Shown here piece by piece: positions 15,488 through 24,927 of a stretch of DNA of 47,692 bases. Origin of the DNA: Dokdonella sp. (GTDB taxonomy: Bacteria; Pseudomonadota; Gammaproteobacteria; Xanthomonadales; Rhodanobacteraceae); contig NZ_JAHCAP010000024.1 in the NCBI RefSeq assembly GCF_019634815.1, forward strand, positions 1 through 47,692, given 5' to 3'. The first letter of the stretch is position 1. The number at the start of each line of letters is the position of its first letter. A program made the position numbers and the translations under genes. Under the pieces are notes generated by a model. The model was given only the letters and a program-made list of their open reading frames with translations, had not been told where the DNA came from and did no database searches.

Positions 15488-18178
15488 ATGTTGCGCGTCA
15501 TGCTTGCCGGTTTGTTGCTGTTGATTGCCGCGCCACTTGCCCGTGCCGCCGTCGAGCCGGTGCCGACCGGCAAGCTGCCGACCGATGCCGTTCCGCTGTC
15601 CTACGCGCTGCACTTCAAGGCAGATCCGCGTCAGGATCGCTTCGAGGGGCACACCACCATCCAGGTACGGCTCAAGGCACCGGCCGAGCGCGTTTGGCTG
15701 CATGCGCAGGAACTGGACATCGGAAAGCTGCAGGTGAGCGGCGCCGATGGCAAGCCGATCATGGCGAGCACGCACCTGCATCCGCAAGCCGGCGTGCTCG
15801 AGGTGCGCTTCGACAAGGCAATTGCAGCGCAGACGATCGCGCTCGATTTCCAGTACAGCGCCCCATTCAACGCCAAGTTGCAGGGCCTGTACAAGGTCAA
15901 GGTTGGCGATGACGCCTATGCGATGACGCAGATGGAGCCGATCAGCGCGCGCTTTGCCTTCCCGGGTTTCGACGAGCCGCGTTTCAAGGTGCCGTTCGAC
16001 ATCTCGTTGACCGTGCCGGTGCAGGATGTTGCGGTGGCCAATACCTTGCAGACAAGCGAAGTGAAATCGGCCGACGGCAAGTGGAAGACGCTGACGTTTG
16101 CCACCACCAAACCGTTGCCGACCTATCTGGTCGCGCTCGCGATCGGACCTTGGGATGTGGTCGAGGGCAAGCCGATTCCGGCCAATGCCGTGCGCAAGCA
16201 AGCCTTGCCCCTGCGTGGCCTGGGTCCGCGCGGCAGCAAGCAGCGGCTGGGCTGGGCGCTGGAAACCGCCGCCGCAATCGTGCCGTTCTTCGAGGACTAC
16301 ACCCGGCAGGCCTATCCCTTCGACAAGCTCGACCTGCTGGGCGCACCCGACTTTTCCGCGGGGGCGATGGAGAACGCGGGCCTGATCATCTACCGCGATG
16401 CGGCCCTGCTGGCCGATGGCAAATCCGCCGCCGGACAATTCCGTGGCGTGTTCAACATCAATGCGCACGAGATCGCGCATCAGTGGTACGGCGATCTCGT
16501 CACCGTACCTTGGTGGAACGACATCTGGCTCAACGAAGCCTATGCGACCTGGGGCCAGGCCAAGGTGGCGATGGCGCTGCATCCCGAATATCAGGCCGAT
16601 TTGGGCGCGCTCGAAGGCCGCCTATACGCGATGGGCAGCGACAGCCTGCTCAGCACGCGCAAGGTCCGCCAGCCGATCGAGAACCATGGCGACATCCAGA
16701 CCGCGTTCGATGGCATCACCTACCAGAAGGGCGCATCCGTGCTGACGATGTTCGAGAACTGGGTCGGTGAAGCCACCTTCCGCAAGGGCATGCGCGAGTA
16801 TCTCGCCAGCCATGTCTTCGGCAGTGGCAGCTCGGATGATCTGATCGCTTCGCTGACCAAGGCCAGCGGCAAGGGTGAAGCCTTCGCCAAGGGCATGCGC
16901 AGTTTTCTCGACCAGCCCGGCGCGCCCCTGATCAAGGTACAACTTCAGTGCAAGGCCGGCAGGCCGAATCTGGAACTCGCACAGACACGCTATCTGCCCT
17001 ATGGCGTGATGAGCAAGGACGTGCAGCAATGGACGGTGCCCGTGTGCTTGCGTCTTGGGCATGGCGAGCGCAGCGACACGCAGTGCGTGCTGCTGGACCA
17101 GCCGCAACAGCACTTCGCGCTCGATGGTGCCTGTCCGGATTGGGTGATGCCCAATGCCGATGCGCGTGGCTACTACCGGTTCGAACTCGATGGCGAGGGT
17201 TTCGCCCAACTCGCCAAGGTCAGCGCGAAACTCAATCCGGCCGAACAGCTCATGTATGCCGATGCCCTGTCCTCGGCGTTCAGTCGCGGCACGCTGCCAC
17301 CGACCCGCCTGCTCGAAGCGATGCCCGCGCTCGCCAGCTCGGAGTTGCCGCAGGTCGCCACCGCGCTGCTGGGGCGCTACAACTGGATCACCGAGTACCT
17401 CGTCGATGAACCGACTCGCGCCGTGCTCAATGACTGGGCGGCGTCACTGTATGCGCCGCAGATGAACAAACTGGGATGGCGCCGCGTCGAGGGCGAGAGC
17501 GGCACCACCACGGCCCTGCGTTCACGACTCTCCAATTTCCTCGCCTTCGACGCGCGTGATCCGGCTGCGCGCGCCGCCCTCAACCAGCAAGGTCGTGCCG
17601 CCCTGGGTCTGGACGGCTCGGGTACGGTCGATCTCGCACGCGCCGATGCCGACCTGCTCGGCAACGCGCTGCGGGTCGCAGTGGAAGAAGGCGGCGCATC
17701 TGCCTTTGATGCCACGCAAAAGGCTTTCGAGGCCAGCCGCGACACCCGTCAGCGCTATGCGCTGCTGGAGGCGCTCGGCTCGACCCGTGATCCCGTGCTG
17801 GCAGCGCGCGCACGCGACTATGGCCTGAGCAAGGCCGTGCAGCTTGGCGAGATGGCGATGCTCTACGGCGCGCAGATGTCCGAGCCGAAAAATCGCGCAG
17901 CGACCTGGCAGTGGATGACCGAGCATTACGATGCATTCCGCGCGCGCCTCACGCCGTTTTCGGCGGGACGCATGCCGGGCATGTTCTCCGGTGGTCGCTG
18001 CAGCGATGCCGAAGCGGACGCGCTGTCGGCGTATTTCGCACCACGCATCAAGGACCTGGTCGGCGGCGAACGTGGACTCAGGCAGTCGCTCGAACGCATC
18101 CGTCAATGCGGCGCGCTGCGCGGCCATGTCAATGCCCGACCGCTCAAGGAATGGGCGGTGTCGCACAAGGCCGGGTAA
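15488..18178 (+). CDS. Exported M1 family metallo-aminopeptidase
   Basis: This 896-residue zinc aminopeptidase (PepN-like) has a signal peptide (M-L-R-V-M-L-A-G-L-L-L-L-I-A-A-P-L-A-R-A), so it acts in the periplasm or outside the cell. The N-terminal beta domain is followed by the catalytic domain. That domain carries the G-A-M-E-N exopeptidase motif at 292-296, the zinc motif H-E-I-A-H at 327-331 and the third ligand Glu350 in L-N-E-A-Y. The C-terminal half (about 560-896) is the ERAP1-like helical domain. The start at 15488 has GGAGG about 6-10 nt upstream and begins the signal peptide; earlier in-frame codons run into the oxyR gene. It is probably a single-gene unit, functionally similar to the S9 and M28 peptidases of the window. 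Confidence 0.94.
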   Translation: MLRVMLAGLLLLIAAPLARAAVEPVPTGKLPTDAVPLSYALHFKADPRQDRFEGHTTIQVRLKAPAERVWLHAQELDIGKLQVSGADGKPIMASTHLHPQAGVLEVRFDKAIAAQTIALDFQYSAPFNAKLQGLYKVKVGDDAYAMTQMEPISARFAFPGFDEPRFKVPFDISLTVPVQDVAVANTLQTSEVKSADGKWKTLTFATTKPLPTYLVALAIGPWDVVEGKPIPANAVRKQALPLRGLGPRGSKQRLGWALETAAAIVPFFEDYTRQAYPFDKLDLLGAPDFSAGAMENAGLIIYRDAALLADGKSAAGQFRGVFNINAHEIAHQWYGDLVTVPWWNDIWLNEAYATWGQAKVAMALHPEYQADLGALEGRLYAMGSDSLLSTRKVRQPIENHGDIQTAFDGITYQKGASVLTMFENWVGEATFRKGMREYLASHVFGSGSSDDLIASLTKASGKGEAFAKGMRSFLDQPGAPLIKVQLQCKAGRPNLELAQTRYLPYGVMSKDVQQWTVPVCLRLGHGERSDTQCVLLDQPQQHFALDGACPDWVMPNADARGYYRFELDGEGFAQLAKVSAKLNPAEQLMYADALSSAFSRGTLPPTRLLEAMPALASSELPQVATALLGRYNWITEYLVDEPTRAVLNDWAASLYAPQMNKLGWRRVEGESGTTTALRSRLSNFLAFDARDPAARAALNQQGRAALGLDGSGTVDLARADADLLGNALRVAVEEGGASAFDATQKAFEASRDTRQRYALLEALGSTRDPVLAARARDYGLSKAVQLGEMAMLYGAQMSEPKNRAATWQWMTEHYDAFRARLTPFSAGRMPGMFSGGRCSDAEADALSAYFAPRIKDLVGGERGLRQSLERIRQCGALRGHVNARPLKEWAVSHKAG

Positions 18179-18618
18179 GCAAGTCGATCGCGTGGCTGGC
18201 GGCCTGTTCGAGGTGTCGCCAGCCGCGCCGGGTCCTGCAGATCGGGTGCCGCCGCTGGAACGTGGCGGGAATCGAGCCGACTGTGGCGTGCGCGTTGCGC
18301 TTGGCGAGTGCTCGATCGTGGTGCCGGCGGCACGAGTCGGCGCCTCGCTCCGGCCTTGCGCCGGCCCCGGCGCCTTCCGGGCACGATCGGCGCACATGCA
18401 CGCGGTGAATTTCGGCGCGTGTTCGTCCATCAACAGCGGGCGGGCAGGATGGCCTTGCGCCACGCCCTGGCCATTGAGACGGTGGGGCGAATCCAGGCGC
18501 CACGGCTGCCTCAAGGACACAGATGTCGAACCGGGTTTCGATGTGCAGCGGATGGCTTTGGGATTGCGGACACGAAAGCGCATACAAGGAAGGCATCGTC
18601 CCGTCTGGATTGGCCATC
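18179..18618 (+). other. Intergenic region with a large imperfect inverted repeat
   Basis: No gene is seen in these 440 bases. CGATCGTG at 18313-18320 is complementary to CACGATCG at 18382-18389, with GC-rich sequence between that could extend a long stem. No T run follows. It might be part of a structured untranslated region of the next gene. Confidence 0.4.
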
Positions 18619-19959
18619 ATGCAAGGTTCACGCACCCTCATTGCCCTTGTCGCCGCGTTCGCGGCGTTCGTTGCCATGCCGCTCTACGCGCAATGGACGC
18701 CGCTGTGGAGTGGTGCTTGGCAGAACGAGCTGGAAGCCCGCTCCGCGTATCCGATTGGCGTCAAGGTTGTCGAGGGCGGACGCAGCTTCGCCCTGCTGTC
18801 GGTCGCGCATGACGGGCAGGAACACCTTGCGCTCGCGCGGTTCGACGAAGGCGGCAGCTTTGTCTGGATGCGCGAACGTCCGGGCGGCGACAATCCGGGC
18901 TTCCAACCGCTGGCAAGCGGGCTGGTGGTGGTGGCCGACAACCTCGGGCCGGTCGTGCGCGTGCGCGCCCATGATGGCGTCTCCGGTGATGTCGTCTGGG
19001 AAGATGCATCGCGCAACGGAACGCTCGCTGCGGGCGAGCACGTGGTCGTGGTTGGCGTCGACGGTGGGCTGATGCTGCCGGCAATCGACGGGGATGACAT
19101 CGTGGTGATTCGTTACGGGGCGGATGGCAGCCTGCGTCCGACCTGGCGCTGGTCGCCCGGCCCGGAATTCCGCAGGGCCGAAGACATCATCGCCCTGGCA
19201 GACGGTGGCGCCGTGCTCGGCGTGGCCGGCAACCGGTTATCGGGTGGCTATATCGTCGTGCGCTTCGACGCGCAGGGCGGTGTGGTGTTTCATGACCGCG
19301 AACTGGGCACGTTCGACGGCGGCACCTTCAGCCGCCGCCTCCGACTCGGCGTCGACACTGGCGGCAACGTGCTCGCGCAAGGCGTGTTGCTCAATCCGCT
19401 GCGCAACTTCCAGGCGCAGGTCTGGAAGCTCGCGCCCGATGGCTCCCGGCTGTGGACCACGCAGCTGGTGAATCCGATCAATCAGAATCTGGGCATCGAG
19501 GCGGATGGATTCGTGCTGGATGCCGGCGGTGACGCCTTGGTGGCGATCGACCCGATCCTCGACCACCCGATGCGGCTCGTGCGGCTCGATGGCGCCACGG
19601 GCATGCCGCAAGGCTTCGCGGACGCGGCACTTGAGGGCATGCCGCACAGCCTGGTGCGCGAGCCCAACGGGCGCCTCTTGCTCGCCGGAACCTATTACGT
19701 GAATGCGCAGGGACACATCGGCGCGCGGCTGGCGGAATTTGATGCCCAGCTGCGGCCCTGTCGCTCCAGCGATCTCGGCGCGCAATACGCCGTCGCGGTG
19801 CCCGAAGGCGGCGCCACCGGCTGGACGGTCATCGCCAATACACGCTGGGTCGCAGGCAACAACGAGGCGGTATTGTCCCGCTACGACGCGCAAGGCAGCT
19901 GCGAATTTGGCGACGCGATCTTCACCGATGCCTTCGAAGCTGCCGTGTCCGCCGACTGA
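18619..19959 (+). CDS. Secreted beta-propeller-like protein of unknown function
   Basis: This 446-residue protein begins with a signal peptide (M-Q-G-S-R-T-L-I-A-L-V-A-A-F-A-A-F-V-A). The mature part consists of repeated blade-like segments such as F-D-E-G-G-S-F-V-W, R-Y-G-A-D-G-S-L-R, V-R-F-D-A-Q-G-G-V-V and K-L-A-P-D-G-S-R-L-W, with D-x-x-G turns as in PQQ-like or delta-60 propellers. The end reads G-D-A-I-F-T-D-A-F-E-A-A, a variant of the IFEDGFE tails of the proteins at 2764 and 3606. The start at 18619 was chosen for the signal peptide; an in-frame start at 18523 would add 32 residues with no such feature. No enzymatic motif was recognised. Confidence 0.75.
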   Translation: MQGSRTLIALVAAFAAFVAMPLYAQWTPLWSGAWQNELEARSAYPIGVKVVEGGRSFALLSVAHDGQEHLALARFDEGGSFVWMRERPGGDNPGFQPLASGLVVVADNLGPVVRVRAHDGVSGDVVWEDASRNGTLAAGEHVVVVGVDGGLMLPAIDGDDIVVIRYGADGSLRPTWRWSPGPEFRRAEDIIALADGGAVLGVAGNRLSGGYIVVRFDAQGGVVFHDRELGTFDGGTFSRRLRLGVDTGGNVLAQGVLLNPLRNFQAQVWKLAPDGSRLWTTQLVNPINQNLGIEADGFVLDAGGDALVAIDPILDHPMRLVRLDGATGMPQGFADAALEGMPHSLVREPNGRLLLAGTYYVNAQGHIGARLAEFDAQLRPCRSSDLGAQYAVAVPEGGATGWTVIANTRWVAGNNEAVLSRYDAQGSCEFGDAIFTDAFEAAVSAD

Positions 19960-20069
19960 TTCACACGACGGCATGGCTTGGCAATTCCGTTTGAAGGAAT
20001 GACGCCTGCAGCTGCCACGGTCAGCCATCGTGCGCAGGCATGGTGTGCCTCCGGCCCCGGCTTCCGGGC

Positions 20070-20747
20070 TCAGTCGTCCAGCCAGCCGTCGATGGACAAG
20101 GCCGGGGTGCTCAGGCTCACGGCAGGATTTTCCTCGAGCAGTCGCTTGTCGATTGGCAGGCGCAGTTCTCCGGAGGTCGATTGCAACGCGATCTCGCCTG
20201 CGTTGGCGTGGATGACCAGATGGGCCGCGTGACCCGCCTCGAAGCGAATGAGCAGTCCTCGCAGTCTGGGCGCGAACAATGAAAGCGCGCCTGCGCCGTG
20301 ATTGAGGTATGCCTGCAGCTGTTCACTGAACGCGCTCAAATCGCGGTAGCGCCATTCGAGTCCGGCAGGCACTTTGGCGGTGACATTGGCGAGGATCTGG
20401 CAAGTGGGCGCGCCATCGGGCTTCTGCAGCCAAAGCTGCGCGCCGCGCTCGGCCAACTCGCGCTCGATGGGTATCTCCACGCGCCCATCGGCAGCAACGA
20501 CCAGCTGGCGAACCTGCTCGCCGACGATCAGGCTGATCTTCGCGCCTGGACAGGCGCGGCGGGCATGTTCCTCGCACACCCGCAGTTCGCCTTGCAGGCG
20601 GTCGAACCTCGGCTCTGCGAGCAACAGCAGTGGCCCGAGCTCCTCGGCGTAGGAGAGGCGCCGCTCCTTGGCGGCCGCCGGCGCTGTGAGCGATCCAAGC
20701 AGGCAGGCCAAACCTGCGAATTTGATGAGACGGACGAGGTATGTCAT
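20070..20747 (-). CDS. Exported hypothetical protein
   Basis: This 225-residue protein has a signal peptide (L-V-R-L-I-K-F-A-G-L-A-C-L-L-G-S-L-T-A-P, then A-A-A-K). The mature part has a Cys pair C-E-E-H-A-R-R-A-C near residue 60-70 and a third Cys in P-T-C-Q. The second half alternates hydrophobic and charged residues (R-L-P-I-D-K-R-L-L-E-E-N-P), suggesting a beta-rich domain. I recognise no family. The start at 20747 is preferred because it begins the signal peptide; the open frame continues upstream without coding character. It lies downstream of the glutaredoxin gene, 248 nt away, so it may or may not be cotranscribed. Confidence 0.65.
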   Translation of the reverse strand: MTYLVRLIKFAGLACLLGSLTAPAAAKERRLSYAEELGPLLLLAEPRFDRLQGELRVCEEHARRACPGAKISLIVGEQVRQLVVAADGRVEIPIERELAERGAQLWLQKPDGAPTCQILANVTAKVPAGLEWRYRDLSAFSEQLQAYLNHGAGALSLFAPRLRGLLIRFEAGHAAHLVIHANAGEIALQSTSGELRLPIDKRLLEENPAVSLSTPALSIDGWLDD

Positions 20748-20995
20748 GGGGAACCACGGGCAATCGGTGCCGGATGATCGCTGATCGGGTTTCCGCGCAG
20801 CTTGCGCAGCGGCCTGACACGCGGTGATCCGGAATTGGTTGTTGTGAATGTGGGCCGGGTCGAATGCGGCCATCGCTGCTGTCTCGACCCGCCGCCGTCC
20901 GCATCGGCCCGCGTGCCGGCATGACCGTGCAGGCCATGCGCGCATGAGCACCGCCACGGTGAACCGCCGACGCGCCGGGGTTGGCGCGGGTTGGT

Positions 20996-21331
20996 TCAAG
21001 GTCGCTGGGCCAGCGCCGCCTCGATGGCCTTCACATGGAAGCCATTGATGGCCTTGCCGTCGATGACGATCAGCGGCGTACCCTGGCCACCCAGGGTGTT
21101 GAATTGGTTGTTCGCGCTCGCCGAGGTTTCGATATCGCGCTCATCCCAATCCAGGCCCTTGTCCTTGAACCAGGCGCGGGCCTTGGCGCAATAACCGCAG
21201 CTCTGCGTGGTGTACATGACGATGTGTGGCGCCGCTGCGGCTGTGGACTGGGCAGCCGATGCGTTCGGCAGGAACAGTGTCGAAACAACGCCGGTCATGA
21301 CCAGCGCAAGGACAAGTACGAGTTGTCGCAT
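20996..21331 (-). CDS. Exported glutaredoxin-like protein
   Basis: This 111-residue protein has a signal peptide (about 1-27) followed by a glutaredoxin fold. The redox motif C-G-Y-C is at 45-48, and the cis-proline loop G-Q-G-T-P-L-I-V-I-D-G and G-F-H-V-K-A-I glutathione-side segment follow. Export of a C-G-Y-C thiol protein suggests a periplasmic thiol reductase. Near a cbb3 oxidase and nitrite reductase it could help keep heme or copper thiols reduced; that is inference. GAGGTGG lies just upstream of the start. Confidence 0.85.
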   Translation of the reverse strand: MRQLVLVLALVMTGVVSTLFLPNASAAQSTAAAAPHIVMYTTQSCGYCAKARAWFKDKGLDWDERDIETSASANNQFNTLGGQGTPLIVIDGKAINGFHVKAIEAALAQRP

Positions 21332-21451
21332 TGCAATCCACCTCGATCAGGAGTGCCGTCGCGCAGCGGACGGTCGCATTCCGACCCTGCCCGGGATCAT
21401 TGGTTCCGTGTGCACCGTTCGCGCCTCACACCCAGACCACTTGGGCCCCGC

Positions 21452-21472
21452 AGCGTTGATCAAGGCAACGCT
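21452..21472. other. Hairpin in the gap between the SafE-like and glutaredoxin genes
   Basis: AGCGTTG (21452-21458) pairs with CAACGCT (21466-21472) around ATCAAGG. It lies about 95 nt after the stop of the last cbb3-cluster gene and could attenuate or end that transcript, though no T run is present on either strand. Confidence 0.35.
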
Positions 21473-21566
21473 CGCCGCCGCTGCACCGCTGCGCACGCGC
21501 GGCTTTCGCCGGTTCGCTCGTGCCGCCCGCAATCGATCGCCGCGTCCATGCCCTTGGGGCTTGCGC

Positions 21567-22295
21567 TCAGCGCGGCGCGGCGCAATCGAAGGGCAGGAGG
21601 CCGTGCAGCCATGGCATGCCGGCGACGAGCCAGGGGCCGGCCAGGGTGAGCGCGGCGCTGAGCACGAGCGCGACCGCGGCGATGCGACGGTTGCGCGGAT
21701 GTGCGCCCCAGCGCGCGACACGCTGCGCGCCGAACGCGACGGCGAGCAGCGCCGGCGCGGTGCCGAGACCGAATGCCGCCATCGTCGCCGCGCCGTGCAG
21801 CGCATCCAGTTGAAGCGCCGCGATCAGCAGCACGGTGTAGACGAAGCCGCAGGGCATCCAGCCCCAGATCATGCCGAAGGCAAACGCGCGCGGCGCGCTG
21901 GTGACCGGCACGAGGCGCCGACCCAGTGGTGCCAGGTGTGGCCAGAGGCGTCGGCCGATGCCGAAGCTCGGATCACGCAGCACGCCACTGGCCACCGCGG
22001 CACCGAGCAGCAGCGCCGCCGCCGCGAGCACGCGCAGCCCGATGCGCACGGCTTCGACATCGAGCAGGGCAATTGCGCCGCCGAGCACGCCGCCGAGCAG
22101 CAGCCCTGCGATCACATACGAAGTGACGCGCCCGAGTTGATACAGCACGAGCAGCTCGCGGCGCGGACGACCATCGGCGCCCTTGGCGGTGGCGATGCCG
22201 AGCGCGGCCGAGATGCCGCCGCACATGACCAGGCAATGCCCACTTGCGGCCAGCCCGAGCAGCAGGGCGGCCAACAGGGTTGGCAACTGGCTCAT
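21567..22295 (-). CDS. SafE/UreH-like membrane protein of the cbb3 assembly cluster
   Basis: This 242-residue integral membrane protein has about six hydrophobic segments. It includes the family signature G-H-C-L-V-M-C-G-G-I-S in the first helix and G-W-M-P-C-G-F-V-Y in the fourth. These Cys-containing G-x-C-x-x-M-C-G-G and P-C-G motifs are those of the sulfite-exporter/DsbD-like family found after ccoS in many cbb3 clusters, where a role in copper or thiol handling for oxidase assembly has been proposed. It overlaps ccoS by 4 nt, so it belongs to the same operon. The transported substrate cannot be read from the sequence. Confidence 0.85.
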   Translation of the reverse strand: MSQLPTLLAALLLGLAASGHCLVMCGGISAALGIATAKGADGRPRRELLVLYQLGRVTSYVIAGLLLGGVLGGAIALLDVEAVRIGLRVLAAAALLLGAAVASGVLRDPSFGIGRRLWPHLAPLGRRLVPVTSAPRAFAFGMIWGWMPCGFVYTVLLIAALQLDALHGAATMAAFGLGTAPALLAVAFGAQRVARWGAHPRNRRIAAVALVLSAALTLAGPWLVAGMPWLHGLLPFDCAAPR

Positions 22296-22510
22296 GGCGC
22301 CGATCCGGGGTCTTCGCCGGCGGCGTCGTCCATGGCCTCGGGCGCTGCGTCCTGCGCGGCATCGTCGGGCGCGGGATCGTCGAGCAGGGGCATGAACTTG
22401 GGTGTGTCCAGATCATCGAACTGGTCGTGATCGACCGCCCAGAAGAAGGCGATGCCGGCGCCGAGCGCAAACAGGATCGACAGCGGAATCATCACCAGAA
22501 GGATGTTCAT
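22292..22510 (-). CDS. ccoS: cbb3 oxidase maturation protein CcoS
   Basis: This 72-residue protein has one N-terminal membrane helix (about 3-25), then the CcoS signature A-V-D-H-D-Q-F-D-D-L-D-T-P-K-F and an acidic tail. CcoS is required for cofactor insertion into cbb3 oxidases. The start overlaps ccoI by 4 nt and the end overlaps the SafE-like gene by 4 nt. Confidence 0.93.
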   Translation of the reverse strand: MNILLVMIPLSILFALGAGIAFFWAVDHDQFDDLDTPKFMPLLDDPAPDDAAQDAAPEAMDDAAGEDPGSAP

Positions 22511-24927
22511 GCCAGCGCCTCGCGCGTCGTGGCAAGCGCTGCCTGCCCGCGGTTGCGACCGATGCGTGTGGCATTGAGCACGACGATGAGCGAGCTCGCC
22601 GACATGCCGATCGCGGCGAGCCAGGGCGGCACGAAACCGAGCGCGCCGAAGGGCACCGCGATGAGGTTGTAGACCAGCGCCCAGCGCTGGTTCTGGCGCA
22701 GGATGCGCAGGGTTTCGCGCGCGATGGCGATCGCTTCGGGCAAGGCGCTGAGGCGCGACTGTGCGAGCACGATGTCGCTGGAGGCTTGCGCGAACTGGCT
22801 GCCGCTGGCGAGTGCGACGGCGACATCGGCGCCCGCGAGCACGGGCGCATCGTTGATGCCGTCGCCGACCGCGACGACGCGGGCGCCGGATGCGCGCAGC
22901 TCACCCAGCCGCGCGAGCTTGTCGGCGGGACTCTGGCGCGCCTGCCACGGCTCGATGCCGACGCGCTGCGCGAGTGCGGCGACCTTGGTCGGCGCATCGC
23001 CGCTGAGGATTTCCAGCGTGAGGCCGGCCGCGCGCAGCGCCCGCACCGATTCGCGCGCACCCGCGCGCAACTGCTCGTCGATCCGCCACGCGCCGACCAA
23101 TCCGTGGTCGTCGGCAAGCACGAGGGCATCGTCATCGAGCGCGGTCTCCGCACGGTCGCCGAGCGCGAAACGCGCATGACCCAGGCGCAGCCTGCGGCCA
23201 TCGACCTTGCCGCGCAGGCCATGACCGCTGATTTCCTCGACCTCGTCGGCGTGCAGAAGCGGTGTCGCTTCCGCTGCGGCAACCACGACGCGCGAGAGCG
23301 GATGAGTGCTGCTGCGCGCAAGCGCGGCGGCGAGTGCGAGCGCTGCGTCGGTCTGCGCGGGCCCGATCGGCTGCAGGCTCGCTTGTGGCTGAGTCAGCGT
23401 ACCGGTCTTGTCGAACACCAGATGCGTGGCGCCGGCGAGTGTTTCGATGGCGTCCGCATGCACGACCAGCACGCCGCGTTGCGCGAGCAGGGCGAGTGCG
23501 CGCGTGAGCGCGGCGGGCACGGCGAGTGCGAATGCGCAGGGACAGGACACCACCAGCACCGCGAGCGTGGCGGCGAAGGCGCGCGAGGGATCGAACCAGC
23601 TCCAGCCGATTGCGGTGAGCGCGGCAAGCGTGAGCACGCGCGCGACGAAGCGTGCGGCCGCGGCTTCACCTGCGCAGGCCAGACGCGGGCGCTGCGTCTG
23701 CGCGCGCGTGACGAGTGCGACGATGCCTGCGAGCGCGGTATCGGCGCCGACGCGTTCGACGCGCAGTTGCGCCGGGCCTTCGACGACGATGCTGCCGGCA
23801 ATCAGGCGCTCGCCGCGCTGCTTGGACAGCGGCGTGGATTCACCCGAGAGCAGGGCTTCATCGACGCGGCAGTGCGCGCTTTCGAGCAGGCCATCGGCGG
23901 GGATCGAGCTGCCCTGCGCCAGATGCACGAGGTCGCCGGGCAGCAGCTCGATTGCGCCGACGCGCTCCTGCGTGCCGTCGCTGCGAATGCGCTGCGCGAA
24001 CGCAGGCGTGAGGCGCGCGAGCGCATCGCTCAGATCGCCGGCACGGTGGCGCGCCTTGAGTTCCAGATGACGACCAATCAGAAGGAAGAACACGAACATG
24101 CTGACCGAGTCGAAATAGACCTCGTGTCCGCCGGTCATCGCCTCGATCACGCTGGCGCCGTAGATCAGCGCGATCGCGATCGCCACCGGCACGTCCATGC
24201 CCAGACGGCGCGCACGCAAGGCGCGCAGGGCGCCGGCGAAGAACGGCCGCGCGGCGTAGAACACCACCGGCGTGGCGACCAGCAGGCCGAACCAGCGGAA
24301 CAGGTCGCGGGTGGGCGTGTCCATTGCCGAGAACGCGCCCAGATACAGCGCGCTTGCATACATCATGGCCTGCATCGCGCCGAAGCCGGCGACGACGAGG
24401 CGCTTGAGCGCGGTGCGCGATTCGCGCCGACGCGCATCGTCGAGCGCGGCGGCATCGAGCGGCAGCGCGGCATAGCCGGCGCGTGCGAAGGCTTCGACCA
24501 CACGCGCAAGCTCGCAGCGCCGTACATCCCAGACGATGCGTGCGCGACGTGCGGCCGCGTTGACCTGCACGAGTTCGACGCCGGGCAGGGCGCCGAGCGC
24601 GCGTTCGATCAGCCACACGCAGGCCGCGCAGCGCAGGCCATCGACGAGGAACACGCCTTCGCGGCGATCGCCGTCGAGTTCACGCACGACATGACGGGCA
24701 AGATCCGGGCGCCGCCAGGTTGCCGCTTCGATCGGCGCATCACTCGCGGGACGCAAGGCCGGTTGCGTGCGCAGGCGGTAGTAGTCGGCAAGCCCGAGTT
24801 GGTCGATCCACTGCGCTGCGGCGCGGCAGCCCTGGCAGCACACCGGATGACGGACGCCGGCGACCGTGGCATGGATCGTCTCGCCGGCCGGCAGTGCTTC
24901 GCCGCAATGCCAGCAGTTCGCGTTCAC
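22507..24927 (-). CDS. ccoI: Copper-transporting P1B-type ATPase of cbb3 assembly
   Basis: This 806-residue pump exports copper for delivery to the CcoN active site. An N-terminal metal-binding region has C-W-H-C-G (5-9) and C-C-Q-G-C, followed by an HMA domain with R-C-A-A-C-V. Eight membrane helices carry the ion motif C-P-C at 462-464. The phosphorylation site is Asp506 in D-K-T-G-T-L-T, and the hinge is G-D-G-I-N-D. A GTG start at 24927 is used, with CAGGAGCG just upstream and a GTGA overlap with the preceding short gene; no ATG gives the N-terminal Cys motif. The extra zinc-ribbon-like N-terminus is usual for FixI/CcoI proteins. Confidence 0.94.
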   Translation of the reverse strand: MNANCWHCGEALPAGETIHATVAGVRHPVCCQGCRAAAQWIDQLGLADYYRLRTQPALRPASDAPIEAATWRRPDLARHVVRELDGDRREGVFLVDGLRCAACVWLIERALGALPGVELVQVNAAARRARIVWDVRRCELARVVEAFARAGYAALPLDAAALDDARRRESRTALKRLVVAGFGAMQAMMYASALYLGAFSAMDTPTRDLFRWFGLLVATPVVFYAARPFFAGALRALRARRLGMDVPVAIAIALIYGASVIEAMTGGHEVYFDSVSMFVFFLLIGRHLELKARHRAGDLSDALARLTPAFAQRIRSDGTQERVGAIELLPGDLVHLAQGSSIPADGLLESAHCRVDEALLSGESTPLSKQRGERLIAGSIVVEGPAQLRVERVGADTALAGIVALVTRAQTQRPRLACAGEAAAARFVARVLTLAALTAIGWSWFDPSRAFAATLAVLVVSCPCAFALAVPAALTRALALLAQRGVLVVHADAIETLAGATHLVFDKTGTLTQPQASLQPIGPAQTDAALALAAALARSSTHPLSRVVVAAAEATPLLHADEVEEISGHGLRGKVDGRRLRLGHARFALGDRAETALDDDALVLADDHGLVGAWRIDEQLRAGARESVRALRAAGLTLEILSGDAPTKVAALAQRVGIEPWQARQSPADKLARLGELRASGARVVAVGDGINDAPVLAGADVAVALASGSQFAQASSDIVLAQSRLSALPEAIAIARETLRILRQNQRWALVYNLIAVPFGALGFVPPWLAAIGMSASSLIVVLNATRIGRNRGQAALATTREALA

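Noticed and set aside
21452..21472. TTGATCAA-containing hairpin as a further FNR/DNR box
   Set aside because: The two half-sites lack the 4-nt spacer needed for binding, so it is only listed as a hairpin.
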